DNA of 64,000 bases from Fusibacter tunisiensis (lineage in GTDB: Bacteria > Bacillota > Clostridia > Peptostreptococcales > Acidaminobacteraceae). Position 1 is the stretch's first letter. Each line of letters starts with the position of its first letter. Below the pieces are notes generated by a model. It did not search any database and was not told the origin of the DNA. It saw nothing but the letters and a program-made list of their open reading frames with translations. Shown piece by piece: positions 8,893 to 17,900 of this stretch. The translations under genes were made by a program, and so were the position numbers. Where the stretch lies: the NCBI RefSeq assembly GCF_016908355.1, contig NZ_JAFBDT010000012.1:1-64000 (forward strand), written 5' to 3'.

Positions 8893-10092
8893 CTAGCCTT
8901 TTCTCAATCTTGGATCCAATGCATCCCTTAAACCATCGCCTAAAAAGTTAAAGGCTAAAATGGTAATGGCAATTGCCATTGCCGGGAAGAACAGCTGATA
9001 TGGATATGTTGTCAAACCTGATAGTGCATTGTTTGCAAGTGTTCCCCAAGAAGCTTGAGGTGCGGAAACGCCAAGACCGATAAAGCTTAAAAATGCCTCT
9101 GTAAATACAGCGGATGGAATCATCATTGTCATAGAAACAATAATTGGTCCAATGGCATTTGGAATTAAGTGTCTCAAAATGATCTTATATTTAGGAACGC
9201 CAATAACTCTTGCTGCAAGGACAAATTCCTGTTCCTTCAGAGAAAGCATCTGTCCACGCACCAATCGCGCCATTGAAACCCAATAAACACTACTAAGTGC
9301 AATAATGATATTGGTCAGACCATCTGAATTTCTAAACCAAACCATCAAAAGAATGACATAAAGCATTAACGGAATAGAATTGATAATATCAACAATCCGC
9401 ATCATGACATTGTCCACACGTCCACCTTCAAATCCTGAAATACTGCCGTAAATCACGCCAATAAATAGGTTAACAAACGTTGCAACAAATGCAATTATGA
9501 GCGAAATCCTAGCACCGTACATAACACGCGTTAAAATATCCCGTCCAAGGTCATCTGTTCCAAAAGGAAATGACTTATTGAATTTAGATTCATTGGAATA
9601 TTGGTATACGGAACCTCTATATTCTATCGTATAATCATAATCATAACCTTGCTTATCTTTTAAGGTATTGTAAGAGAAATCCAAAATAACAACTTCATCA
9701 GAATTCTCTGCATCTAGTGAATACTCATAAATTTTATTGATTACGTCTCGCTTATCTATTTTAAGCTTCCTAACCATTTCGCCATTATCGGCAACCAAAA
9801 ACATATTGTAATCACTTGATAAATAAAGGTTCACACCCTCGTCCACATTAAACACATCCAACATGGGTGGTAAATTTCTAAAATCATTGCTCTGATCTGA
9901 ATAACTATATGGTGTGAAATATGGCCCAAATACGCCAAATAAAATTACAAATATAATAATTACAACACCAATCATCGCAAGTTTATGTTTCTTTAACCTT
10001 CGCCAAGCATCCTGCCAATATGTCAAACTTGGTCTGACGATTTCATTGTCCAACTGTTTTTCGTCCAAAAAGACAAATCGTTCATCTCTCAT
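8893..10092 (-). CDS. oppC: Oligopeptide ABC transporter permease OppC with an inserted extracytoplasmic domain
   Basis: This is a 399-residue membrane subunit, about 100 residues longer than a standard OppC. The first membrane segment (AMIGVVIIIFVILFGVFGPYF) is followed by a polar, Asp- and Tyr-rich region at about residues 65-170 that must face outside. The usual FGTDDLGRDILTRVMYGARISL motif and five further membrane segments come next, with the cytoplasmic EAA loop around AARVIGVPKYKIILRHLIPNAIGP. The insert probably sits near the binding protein or the cell wall, but its role is not known to me. The gene lies three bases after oppB. Confidence 0.87.
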   Translation of the reverse strand: MRDERFVFLDEKQLDNEIVRPSLTYWQDAWRRLKKHKLAMIGVVIIIFVILFGVFGPYFTPYSYSDQSNDFRNLPPMLDVFNVDEGVNLYLSSDYNMFLVADNGEMVRKLKIDKRDVINKIYEYSLDAENSDEVVILDFSYNTLKDKQGYDYDYTIEYRGSVYQYSNESKFNKSFPFGTDDLGRDILTRVMYGARISLIIAFVATFVNLFIGVIYGSISGFEGGRVDNVMMRIVDIINSIPLMLYVILLMVWFRNSDGLTNIIIALSSVYWVSMARLVRGQMLSLKEQEFVLAARVIGVPKYKIILRHLIPNAIGPIIVSMTMMIPSAVFTEAFLSFIGLGVSAPQASWGTLANNALSGLTTYPYQLFFPAMAIAITILAFNFLGDGLRDALDPRLRKG

Positions 10093-10095
10093 CTG

Positions 10096-11022
10096 CTATT
10101 TCCCCTTTCCAAGTCTAATTCTAGGATCAATAAATCCATAGGCGATGTCTACAATCAACACCATAATGACATAGAAAGCTGCATAAAAGACAGTCATCCC
10201 CATAATGGTTGTATAATCTCGATTGGTAACACTTTCCACGAAATATCGCCCCATGCCTGGGATTGCAAATATCTTTTCGACGACAAACGATCCTGTCAAA
10301 ATCGCTGCAATCATTGGTCCAATATAAGTTACTACAGGAATAAGCGCATTCTTTACAGCATGTTTTCCAATAACTTTAAATTCTTTTAGGCCATTGGCGC
10401 GCGCCGTTCTAATATAATCTTGCCTTAGAACTTCAAGCATACTTGACCGAGTAAGTCTGGCCACAAAAGACAACGAATATCCTGTAAGGGCAATCACTGG
10501 TCCAACATAGCCAAGAGGTGAACTTACCCCAAATGTTGGCAGCCACCCTAGTTTTCCTGCAAAAAAGTAGATAATCAAAGTGGCAATGACAAAACTGGGA
10601 ACTGTTACACCTAACGTTGCCATGAACATAACCAGGTAGTCAATGAACTTATTCTGTTTCAGTGCGGAAATAATGCCAAGTGGTATGCCTAGAACAATAA
10701 TCAAAACAGTAGACATCAATCCAATTTTTGCGGATTCAGGAAAACCGCCAGCAAGTAATTCATTAACAGTTGTTCCTATTTTAGAATAGGATGGTCCTAA
10801 ATCAAATGTAAATAGACCCTTCATATAATCAAAATACTGTACGTATAGTGGTGCATCTAAATTGTATTTTTCATTTAAAGCTCTTATAATCTCATCTGGT
10901 ACAGGCCTCTCACGTGTAAAAGGTCCTCCAGGAATTGAGTGCATCATAACAAATGTCAATGTCGCAATCAATACAATGGTAACAACTGCTGATACAAATC
11001 GATTAAAATAGTATGATCCCAC
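10096..11022 (-). CDS. oppB: Oligopeptide ABC transporter permease OppB
   Basis: This 308-residue permease forms the translocation channel with OppC. It has the N-terminal membrane helix, the conserved MHSIPGGPF segment, and the family EAA loop in RTARANGLKEFKVIGKHAVKNALIP. I choose the GTG at 11020-11022 (MGSYYFNRF) because an AGGAGAG site lies six bases upstream; a TTG eight codons further up lies on the wrong side of that site. It is the first gene of the oppBCDFA operon. Confidence 0.88.
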   Translation of the reverse strand: MGSYYFNRFVSAVVTIVLIATLTFVMMHSIPGGPFTRERPVPDEIIRALNEKYNLDAPLYVQYFDYMKGLFTFDLGPSYSKIGTTVNELLAGGFPESAKIGLMSTVLIIVLGIPLGIISALKQNKFIDYLVMFMATLGVTVPSFVIATLIIYFFAGKLGWLPTFGVSSPLGYVGPVIALTGYSLSFVARLTRSSMLEVLRQDYIRTARANGLKEFKVIGKHAVKNALIPVVTYIGPMIAAILTGSFVVEKIFAIPGMGRYFVESVTNRDYTTIMGMTVFYAAFYVIMVLIVDIAYGFIDPRIRLGKGK

Positions 11023-11212
11023 AATATCTCTCCTTCCAACGCCCAAAATGGGTTTTCTAAAATAATGTCTTGCATTTTAGGTCATGTTTTTGTCATCGTT
11101 TCCCCCCTCCTTTTTTTCATCCCCCGATGAAAAAAGAGTCTGGTGTCAAAGAGAAAAAGATTAATAAATCAATGATTGTACTATTCTCACCTCTTTATTA
11201 TAACACCACTTA
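11023..11212 (-). promoter_or_regulatory. opp promoter and leader with a hairpin and a tiny open frame
   Basis: The leftward strand has an extended -10 element (TGTTATAAT, hexamer at 11207-11212), which predicts a leader of about 180 bases before oppB. Within the leader is a perfect ten-base hairpin (TTTTTTCATC / GATGAAAAAA around GGGG, near 11110-11133). It is followed at once by a GGAGG-rich site and a four-codon frame (M-T-K-T-stop), then a second weak hairpin. A leader-peptide or attenuator role is possible but unproven. The remaining 11213-11343 is AT-rich with nothing else I can name. Confidence 0.4.
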
Positions 11213-11343
11213 TGTTATTAATATATATCAACTTAATGGATTATTCAAATATTTCTGATAAATGACGCTTTTAATACATGTTAAATCACGTATAATTTTT
11301 TTTGGATGCAGTGTTTACAATTGTTCACAAATTTCTAACAAAA

Positions 11344-11387
11344 ATGAAACAAAAGGACGCCAAATTTTCAGCGCCCTTTTGTTTCAT
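11344..11387 (-). terminator. Terminator after the B3/B4-domain gene
   Basis: A 17-base stem with one mismatch (ATGAAACAAAAGGACGC pairing with GCGCCCTTTTGTTTCAT) begins 14 bases after the stop codon at 11402. It closes the marR-ABC-B3/B4 transcript. Confidence 0.75.
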
Positions 11388-11401
11388 TTCTCTCCATATG
11401 C

Positions 11402-12022
11402 TTACAATTTATTTAAAAATTGCACCAGTATCTGTTCATATTCACGTGTAGCTGCATTTAAATCAAACTTATAAATACAAGCAAAAATATGCCTAGTTTC
11501 TTTTGTGATAGATGTCCTAATCGAATCCGATGTTGGGCTTCCAAAAGGTCCTAAATCATCTCTTAAGAGGGGGATATTTTCTAAATTCAAATCATACCCT
11601 GCAAGGCAAGAATAGGATTCCCCTGGCCTCCCAAAATCCAATGTGACATCGCCTTTAATCAGATTCCTATCGTAAACACCAATTGGCGCTTGTAACTCAA
11701 TTGAAAGCCAGTTCATGACATCAACGACATTATTAATTGAGGGTACCCTCTCACCTTTTTTTATTCGACGCAACAATTTTTCGCTTGAAAGTCTGTAACG
11801 GGTTGGATCTTTACCAAGACGCCTATAGGCTGCCCGTCCATATTTAATCGTCTCAAGTTTACTGAGTTCAACCGATTGTAGCCCAATCTCAATTTGTTTA
11901 TACCGCTCTGTCAGTGCATACTCAACAGCAGAATCAATCTTGCCGACAACCACTTTCCTGTCTGCATAAATAAGCTCGATTCCAGGAACTCTATTTGCAA
12001 TGTCGTCACTTATGTTAACCAT
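11402..12022 (-). CDS. B3/B4 tRNA-binding-domain protein
   Basis: This 206-residue protein matches the B3/B4 domain otherwise found in the beta subunit of phenylalanyl-tRNA synthetase, where it serves editing of mischarged tRNA. Recognisable stretches are AAYRRLGKDPTRYRLSSEKL and the C-terminal half from GDVTLDFGRPGE to FACIYKFD. Stand-alone members may edit mischarged tRNAs in trans or act on other aminoacyl substrates; the exact role is not known. It starts nine bases after the ABC exporter gene with an AGGAGG site, so it belongs to the same operon, an odd partner for a drug exporter. Confidence 0.75.
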   Translation of the reverse strand: MVNISDDIANRVPGIELIYADRKVVVGKIDSAVEYALTERYKQIEIGLQSVELSKLETIKYGRAAYRRLGKDPTRYRLSSEKLLRRIKKGERVPSINNVVDVMNWLSIELQAPIGVYDRNLIKGDVTLDFGRPGESYSCLAGYDLNLENIPLLRDDLGPFGSPTSDSIRTSITKETRHIFACIYKFDLNAATREYEQILVQFLNKL

Positions 12023-12031
12023 ATACGCCTC

Positions 12032-13843
12032 CTACTTTGCAAATTGACTGGTATAAAGGTCATAATAAAACCCATTTTGAGCGATTAGCGTCTCATGATT
12101 TCCTTGCTCTACAATGTCACCTTTGTCCATAACGAGAATTAAATCTGCATCTCTTATGGTGGAGAGCCTATGGGCAATAATAAAACTTGTCCTATTGTTC
12201 ATTAGTTTAAGCATGGCCGATTGAATTTGTTTTTCTGTCCGGGTATCTACAGAACTTGTCGCTTCATCTAGGATCATAACTTTGGGATCTGACAATATGG
12301 CTCTTGCAATTGTAATCAATTGCTTCTGTCCCTGTGATACGTTGGTGGCATCTTCATTTAAAATCATATGATAGCCCCCCGGTAAAGTGTGTACAAAAGA
12401 ATCTACATGGGCTGATTTTGCCGCTTCAATCACTTCCTCATCCGTTGCATCCAAGCGCCCATACCTAATGTTTTCCATAATAGACGCATTGTATAGCCAT
12501 GTATCCTGTAGAACCATCCCAAACTGATGTCTTAGACCATGTCTTGAATACGATTTCACATTCCGATTGTCCAGTAAAATATCACCATTTTGAACGTCAT
12601 AAAAACGCATTAACAGTTTAACCATCGTGGTTTTTCCCGCACCTGTTGGACCTACTATAGCTACCTTTTGACCAGGTGCTACTTCAGCAGAAAAATTATT
12701 AATAACCACACGCTCAGGAGTGTAGCCAAAGTGTACATTCTTAAAAACAACATGACCTTTAACGTCTTCTGTAACCGCATCAGCTTCTGCATCAGAAATT
12801 TCTTCTGCTTCATCCAAAAATTCAAAAACACGCTCTGCTGCTGCCACCGTTTGCTGGAGTATATTTGACACATTTGCAAGTTGACCAATAGGTTGGGTAA
12901 AATTTCTTACATATTGGATAAAGGCTTGAATATCACCCACTTCTATTAGCCTTCTCGTTGCTAAAGTAGCTCCAAGCACTGTAACAGCAACATAACTAAG
13001 ATTTCCCACAATGTTTATAACCGGCATCATCATTGACGAAAGAAATTGCGCCTTCCAAGATGTGTTGTATAAGGCATTGTTATAACCATCAAAAGTTTCA
13101 GCACGCTCAGCTTCTGCACCAAAAGCTTTTATTTCAATATGACCACTAAAAGACTCTTCAATATGCCCGTTTACATGGCCAAGTTCTGCCTGTTGACCTT
13201 TAAAATATTTCTGGGAGTTTTTAATAATCATCATAACCAGTATCATGGAAATTGGAATGCTTAAAAGTGCAACCAGCGTCATAGTACCACTAATAGATAA
13301 CATCATGACCAAGACGCCAATAACAGTTGTTGCAGACGTAATAAGTTGTGTCAAACTTTGATTCAGTGTATTACTAACCGTATCCACATCGTTTGTGATT
13401 CTGGATAAAACTTCTCCATGATTCGTCTCATCAAAGTATTTAAATGGCATCCTGTTCATTTTCTGTATAATTTGATTACGCATATTGTAACTCACTTGCA
13501 TAGAGACACCGGACATAACAAACCCTTGAATATAGGAAAAAAGTGCACTCAACCCATATAGTCCAGCAAGTGTTAAAAGGATTCCAGATATATAGTTAAA
13601 ATCAATGCCAACAGACGCATCAACCATACGCCCCATCACGCCTTGAAAAAGTCGCGTAGTCGCTTTACCCAGCAACTTAGGCCCAACAATCCCAAAACCT
13701 GCACTTGCAGCCGCAAAAATAACGACAATGATGATTTTTATTTTATAGGCACTCAGATAAGACCAGAGACGCTTCAAAGATTTTTTGAAATTCTTTGGTT
13801 TTTCGCCCATTGCTACTTGACCATGTTTTCTTTTTTCACTCAT
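12032..13843 (-). CDS. Heterodimeric ABC exporter, catalytic-glutamate subunit
   Basis: This 603-residue half-transporter has six membrane segments followed by one ATPase domain, similar to BmrD/YheH/LmrD. Walker A is GPTGAGKTT and Walker B is VMILDEATSSVD with the catalytic Glu present, but its signature is degenerate (VSQGQKQ in place of SGGQ). Together with the upstream gene it forms one competent and one degenerate ATP site, as in LmrCD, BmrCD and TM287/288. The start ATG overlaps the stop of the partner gene by four bases. Such pumps export hydrophobic drugs or lipids; the substrate is not readable here. Confidence 0.85.
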   Translation of the reverse strand: MSEKRKHGQVAMGEKPKNFKKSLKRLWSYLSAYKIKIIIVVIFAAASAGFGIVGPKLLGKATTRLFQGVMGRMVDASVGIDFNYISGILLTLAGLYGLSALFSYIQGFVMSGVSMQVSYNMRNQIIQKMNRMPFKYFDETNHGEVLSRITNDVDTVSNTLNQSLTQLITSATTVIGVLVMMLSISGTMTLVALLSIPISMILVMMIIKNSQKYFKGQQAELGHVNGHIEESFSGHIEIKAFGAEAERAETFDGYNNALYNTSWKAQFLSSMMMPVINIVGNLSYVAVTVLGATLATRRLIEVGDIQAFIQYVRNFTQPIGQLANVSNILQQTVAAAERVFEFLDEAEEISDAEADAVTEDVKGHVVFKNVHFGYTPERVVINNFSAEVAPGQKVAIVGPTGAGKTTMVKLLMRFYDVQNGDILLDNRNVKSYSRHGLRHQFGMVLQDTWLYNASIMENIRYGRLDATDEEVIEAAKSAHVDSFVHTLPGGYHMILNEDATNVSQGQKQLITIARAILSDPKVMILDEATSSVDTRTEKQIQSAMLKLMNNRTSFIIAHRLSTIRDADLILVMDKGDIVEQGNHETLIAQNGFYYDLYTSQFAK

Positions 13844-15864
13844 GACAGTTCCTCCACATTTAACTGTGAAAGCGCAATTTCACGATAGACAGAACACGTC
13901 TCCATTAACAGACTGTGTGTTCCTTGGCCCACCAATTGTCCTTCATCCAGCACCAAAATCTGATCTGCATTCTTAATAGAAGCTACACGCTGTGCAACAA
14001 GTAATACTGTAGCCGTTTCAAGTTCTTCCTTTAGAGCATGTCTCAGATTTGAATCTGTTTTAAAATCTAGTGCAGAAAAACTGTCATCAAATAAGTACAG
14101 TTTTGGTTTTTTTGCAATCGCGCGTGCAATCGCGAGTCTTTGTTTCTGCCCTCCAGATAAGTTTGCACCACCTTGTGAAACTTGCGTTTGCATCCCATCA
14201 GAAGATGCCTCCACAATATCTTTTGCTTGAGCAATACGTACAGCCTGATCCATTAAATCAGTTGAGACATTTTTATGCCCTAGTTTAAGATTGGATTCTA
14301 TTGTCCCCTGAAACAGTAAAGACCTTTGAGGCACATAACCAATCATTGCTCTTAAATCAGCAAGTTTCAAATCCTGAATCGAAGTCCCATCTATCGAAAT
14401 TTCACCTGAAGAAAACTCATAAAACCTTGGGATTAGTTTTACCAACGATGATTTTCCAGATCCCGTTGATCCAATAACACCCGTAAATGTTCCAGGCTCT
14501 AGGGTAAAGGAAATATCTTTAAGAACTTCCTCTTCTGCACCTGGATATTTGAAACTCACTTGATTGAATTCCAATTTCCCTAGGCCATTTTCCTTGAGAT
14601 CTTTGGGTTTAATGGGATCTAAGATTTGAACTTCAGACTCCAAGACTTCCGCTATTCTTGCAGCCGATACCGATGCACGTGGCACCATAATAAACATCAT
14701 TGAAAGCATTAAAAACGACATGATAATTTGTATTGCGTACTGCATAAAAGCCATCATATCCCCTACTTGCATTGCCGATGCATCAATTTGCTTTGCACCA
14801 ATCCACACAATAATCAAAGTTACGCCATTCATGATAACGGTCATGGCAGGGAATAAAAACACCATAATACGATTGACAAACAAATTTGTTTGAGTCAATT
14901 CTTTATTGGCAACATCGAATCGATTTTCTTCAAATGCTTGAGTATTAAAGGCCCGAATCACCATCATGCCCGTTAAATTTTCACGTACAACTCGGTTTAA
15001 CCCATCCACCATTTTTTGTATGGCTTTAAATTTAGGCATTGTAATTGAAAAAATCAAAATTACAAGACCCAATAAGATAAGAACGGCAAGTGCTATAATC
15101 CAGGACATAGATGTACTCTTTTCAAGTGCTTTCAAGATACCACCAACACCTAACAAGGGGGCATAAAAAAGCATTCGAATCATCATAACCATCAAATTTT
15201 GTATTTGAGTAATGTCATTTGTGCTTCTGGTAATTAAGGAAGCCGTTGTAAAGCGGTCCATTTCATAACTTGAAAATTTAGATACCTTTTCAAATACAGA
15301 TTTTCTAAGATTGCGTCCCATACCAGCTGCGACTCTTGCAGCTATAAAGCCTACTGCAATGGAAGCGACCGCACCCAAAAGCGCAAGCAAGAGCATTTTA
15401 CCTCCAACACCCAAAATATATGTTCTTTGAATGGATTCAATATCGACACCTATGGATTCAGAATATGTCACTATACCAGCAAGGGTCATCTTCATTAGAG
15501 TTGCTTCATCAACTTCATTGGCATTTGTCATTTTAGCAAAAATAGATACCGTGCTCTGCTCAAGTGCCGATAAAGAGGCTTCATCCAAATCTTGCAGCTC
15601 ATACATAGAATTAACTTCTATATAGGAAAGACGCCACAAATCTTTTTCAGAGTCTGTAAGAAGGGCCTGCATGTCTAAAAAATCATCCCCTTCAATCACT
15701 GGGAAAACGGCCCTTTCGAACCCACTTTCCTGTATGCCCACATCAACCATATCTGACATATAATCCGGCAGTGCCAGTTCAGCAGTCACCTGCAAGTACA
15801 ACAAGCCAATCGCCACTATCAGCAGCAGTGTGAAAGGCTTTACGAATTTCATTAACTTAGTCAT
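13840..15864 (-). CDS. Heterodimeric ABC exporter, degenerate-site subunit
   Basis: This half-transporter of 674 residues resembles BmrC/YheI/LmrC. An extracytoplasmic insertion of roughly 100 residues follows the first membrane segment (about residues 35-140). Six membrane helices precede the ATPase domain. Walker A is GSTGSGKSS and the signature is the intact LSGGQKQRLAIARA, but Walker B reads LYLFDDSFSALD, with Asp at the catalytic Glu position. That pattern defines the noncatalytic partner. The ATG at 15862-15864 follows an AAAGGTGAT site and overlaps marR by eight bases; a GTG three codons upstream is less likely. Confidence 0.85.
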   Translation of the reverse strand: MTKLMKFVKPFTLLLIVAIGLLYLQVTAELALPDYMSDMVDVGIQESGFERAVFPVIEGDDFLDMQALLTDSEKDLWRLSYIEVNSMYELQDLDEASLSALEQSTVSIFAKMTNANEVDEATLMKMTLAGIVTYSESIGVDIESIQRTYILGVGGKMLLLALLGAVASIAVGFIAARVAAGMGRNLRKSVFEKVSKFSSYEMDRFTTASLITRSTNDITQIQNLMVMMIRMLFYAPLLGVGGILKALEKSTSMSWIIALAVLILLGLVILIFSITMPKFKAIQKMVDGLNRVVRENLTGMMVIRAFNTQAFEENRFDVANKELTQTNLFVNRIMVFLFPAMTVIMNGVTLIIVWIGAKQIDASAMQVGDMMAFMQYAIQIIMSFLMLSMMFIMVPRASVSAARIAEVLESEVQILDPIKPKDLKENGLGKLEFNQVSFKYPGAEEEVLKDISFTLEPGTFTGVIGSTGSGKSSLVKLIPRFYEFSSGEISIDGTSIQDLKLADLRAMIGYVPQRSLLFQGTIESNLKLGHKNVSTDLMDQAVRIAQAKDIVEASSDGMQTQVSQGGANLSGGQKQRLAIARAIAKKPKLYLFDDSFSALDFKTDSNLRHALKEELETATVLLVAQRVASIKNADQILVLDEGQLVGQGTHSLLMETCSVYREIALSQLNVEELS

Positions 15865-16303
15865 GTTTATCACCTTTTGTCAGTAAGCGTTCCAAAACAC
15901 TTAGCCCTTCCTTAATCTTTTCGCGTTCTTCAACGGTCGCCTTTTGAATTCGGTCCGTCCAAGCGGACTCAACTTTCTTAAATTTCACTTGAGAATCTTT
16001 CTGAAAAGTATCTGTTAATGCCACCAGGACAACCCGTTTATCTGCTTGAAGTTTTTTCCTGCAAACCGTTCCAGACTTTTCCATTCTATCCACTAGTTCA
16101 GATACCGTGCTCGGAGAAAGACCCATTTTGTCTGCAAGATCACTCATTCGCAAAGGACCTTCATGAATCAAAAGTCCAATAATCATGCCCTGTGGTCCAG
16201 TTATAGAAGGGTCTTCCATTTCCTTCACCATAATTTCATGCAAGGACATCTTAATTTGCTTCATAAGTTTTAGAATATCCATAGCCGATTCAAATTGATC
16301 CAT
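15857..16303 (-). CDS. MarR-family transcriptional regulator
   Basis: This is a 148-residue winged-helix regulator. The DNA-binding part includes MSDLADKMGLSPSTVSELVDRME (helix-turn-helix) and the wing region CRKKLQADKRVVLVALT. It heads the operon with the ABC exporter and presumably represses it until a ligand binds, as is usual for MarR next to drug pumps. I choose ATG 16301-16303, preceded by GAAGGTGA, over a TTG four codons upstream. A hairpin with a T run ends only a few bases before this ribosome site. Confidence 0.85.
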   Translation of the reverse strand: MDQFESAMDILKLMKQIKMSLHEIMVKEMEDPSITGPQGMIIGLLIHEGPLRMSDLADKMGLSPSTVSELVDRMEKSGTVCRKKLQADKRVVLVALTDTFQKDSQVKFKKVESAWTDRIQKATVEEREKIKEGLSVLERLLTKGDKHD

Positions 16304-16312
16304 ATTCACCTT

Positions 16313-16355
16313 CAAAAAAAAATATTTCGCACCCGAAGTTTCGGATACGAAATAT
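16313..16355 (-). terminator. Terminator or attenuator directly upstream of marR
   Basis: In the leftward transcript ATATTTCG pairs with CGAAATAT and, inside, CCGAA pairs with TTCGG, followed by about ten T residues that touch the marR ribosome binding site. It can end the transcript of the sigma-54 activator gene upstream. Because no room for a promoter remains between it and marR, it may also attenuate marR-ABC expression, or the palindrome may double as a MarR operator. Confidence 0.7.
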
Positions 16356-16418
16356 ATTTTACGCTTTTTGCTTTAACTTGTAAACTCAAATTCAACAAAT
16401 TCACAAACTGTTTAATAT

Positions 16419-17816
16419 TTAATCCAAACCATATTTGGTCATTTTTTTATAAAGAAGTGTTCTGTGTATGCCTAAAATCAACGCCGCTTCAGTTCGATTG
16501 CCTTTAGCCTTTTCAAGCGCTTTGAGAATGACACGTTTCTCAACAGTTTCCATAACGGCTTTCAAATCCCCTTCTAAAGTTTCCGAAAGTTGTAAATCCT
16601 CGAGCACAAGCCCACGCTCATTTGATACACTCACAACGTAATCTGGCAAATCAGCAATGGTTATGGTTTTTGTTCGTGCTACTTGAACAGCGCTTTCCAC
16701 AACATTTCGAAGTTCTCTTACATTACCAGGCCAAGCATAGGATTCCAAACAGTGTCTGGCTTCCCTTGAAAACCCACTTGGCCCACTTTCCCTGGTAAAT
16801 TGTTTTAGAAAATGTGACATCAAAAGCGGAATATCCCGCTTACGTTCCACCAAGGGTGGCAATTTAATTGGGATTACATTTAGCCTATAATACAAATCAC
16901 TTCGAAAACGTCCTGTTTCCACGCAAGTTATTAAGGATTCATTCGTCGCCGAAATAAATCGAACATCCAAATTGATTCTTTGATTTCCCCCAACACGTTC
17001 CAGTTCTCTTTCTTCTATTACCCGAAGAAGTTTTACCTGCATATCCATAGGCATGGCACTGAGTTCATCTAAAAAAATCGTCCCCCCATTGGCAAGTTCA
17101 AATTTTCCAACTTTTCCATGTGTCAAAGCACCAGTAAAAGCACCTGGTTCGTATCCAAATAATTCAGACTCAAAAAGCGCTTTGGGTATACTGGCGCAAT
17201 TAATTCTGATAAAAGGTCCATACCGCCTATGACTGGCTTCATGGATTGCATGTGCGAAATATTCCTTACCCGTACCACTGCCACCTTCAATCATAACACT
17301 TGAGTTTGTTTCAGAGGCTCTTTTCGCTAAATCAATAAGCGTTAGCATGGTTGGATCATTTGTCAAAATCTGTTCAAAAGAGTACTTTGCCAAATTCAGC
17401 CGTTTTAGTTCCTGTTTGTATCGCTTTACATGGGCCTTCATTTGCTCCAAGTGATCTGATAAATGCTTAATTTCAGCAATATCTTTAAACAAAATTGTTC
17501 CAACAGCACCAATAACCACACCTGACCTAATAATTGGAATTCTAGACGTTAAAACCTGATGACCGTTTATCTTTTGTACGTCTCCCATCTCAGGGATACC
17601 CGTCTCTAAAACAATATGCAATCTTGTATTTTCAATCACTTCAGTCACATGCTTGCCAATTACATCTGCCTCTTTTACATGAAGGAACTTCTCATACTTA
17701 AATTTAACAATCTTGCCTGCACCATCAATGATAATCAAGCCTTCATATGCTTTTTCAATAAATTCATCTAGAATTTCCATTTCCCACTTTAGTTGTTCAT
17801 ACGATTTTTCAGACAT
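16419..17816 (-). CDS. Sigma-54-dependent activator with PAS domain
   Basis: This 465-residue bacterial enhancer-binding protein has a PAS sensor at about residues 12-115, a short coiled segment, an AAA+ domain (Walker A EGGSGTGKE, the sigma-54 contact loop GAFTGA, Walker B GTIFLDE) and a Fis-type helix-turn-helix at the C-terminus (GNRTEAALILGIHRTLLYKKM). It will remodel RNA polymerase with sigma-54 in response to a ligand sensed by PAS. The CoA-transferase operon directly upstream carries a perfect -24/-12 promoter (19249-19264), so this is its likely activator, like AtoC in acetoacetate use. A terminator at 17865-17890 separates the two units. Confidence 0.88.
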   Translation of the reverse strand: MSEKSYEQLKWEMEILDEFIEKAYEGLIIIDGAGKIVKFKYEKFLHVKEADVIGKHVTEVIENTRLHIVLETGIPEMGDVQKINGHQVLTSRIPIIRSGVVIGAVGTILFKDIAEIKHLSDHLEQMKAHVKRYKQELKRLNLAKYSFEQILTNDPTMLTLIDLAKRASETNSSVMIEGGSGTGKEYFAHAIHEASHRRYGPFIRINCASIPKALFESELFGYEPGAFTGALTHGKVGKFELANGGTIFLDELSAMPMDMQVKLLRVIEERELERVGGNQRINLDVRFISATNESLITCVETGRFRSDLYYRLNVIPIKLPPLVERKRDIPLLMSHFLKQFTRESGPSGFSREARHCLESYAWPGNVRELRNVVESAVQVARTKTITIADLPDYVVSVSNERGLVLEDLQLSETLEGDLKAVMETVEKRVILKALEKAKGNRTEAALILGIHRTLLYKKMTKYGLD

Positions 17817-17864
17817 AATTCCCTCTATTAGCGTTCTTTACTGTTACTATACCATATGTAAAAA

Positions 17865-17890
17865 ACTCCGGCTATAATTTTAGCCGGAGT
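17865..17890 (-). terminator. Rho-independent terminator after the CoA-transferase genes
   Basis: A ten-base perfect GC-rich stem (ACTCCGGCTA / TAGCCGGAGT) with an AT loop is followed by six T residues in the leftward transcript, ten bases after the B-subunit stop. Confidence 0.85.
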
Positions 17891-17900
17891 CAAATCCACT

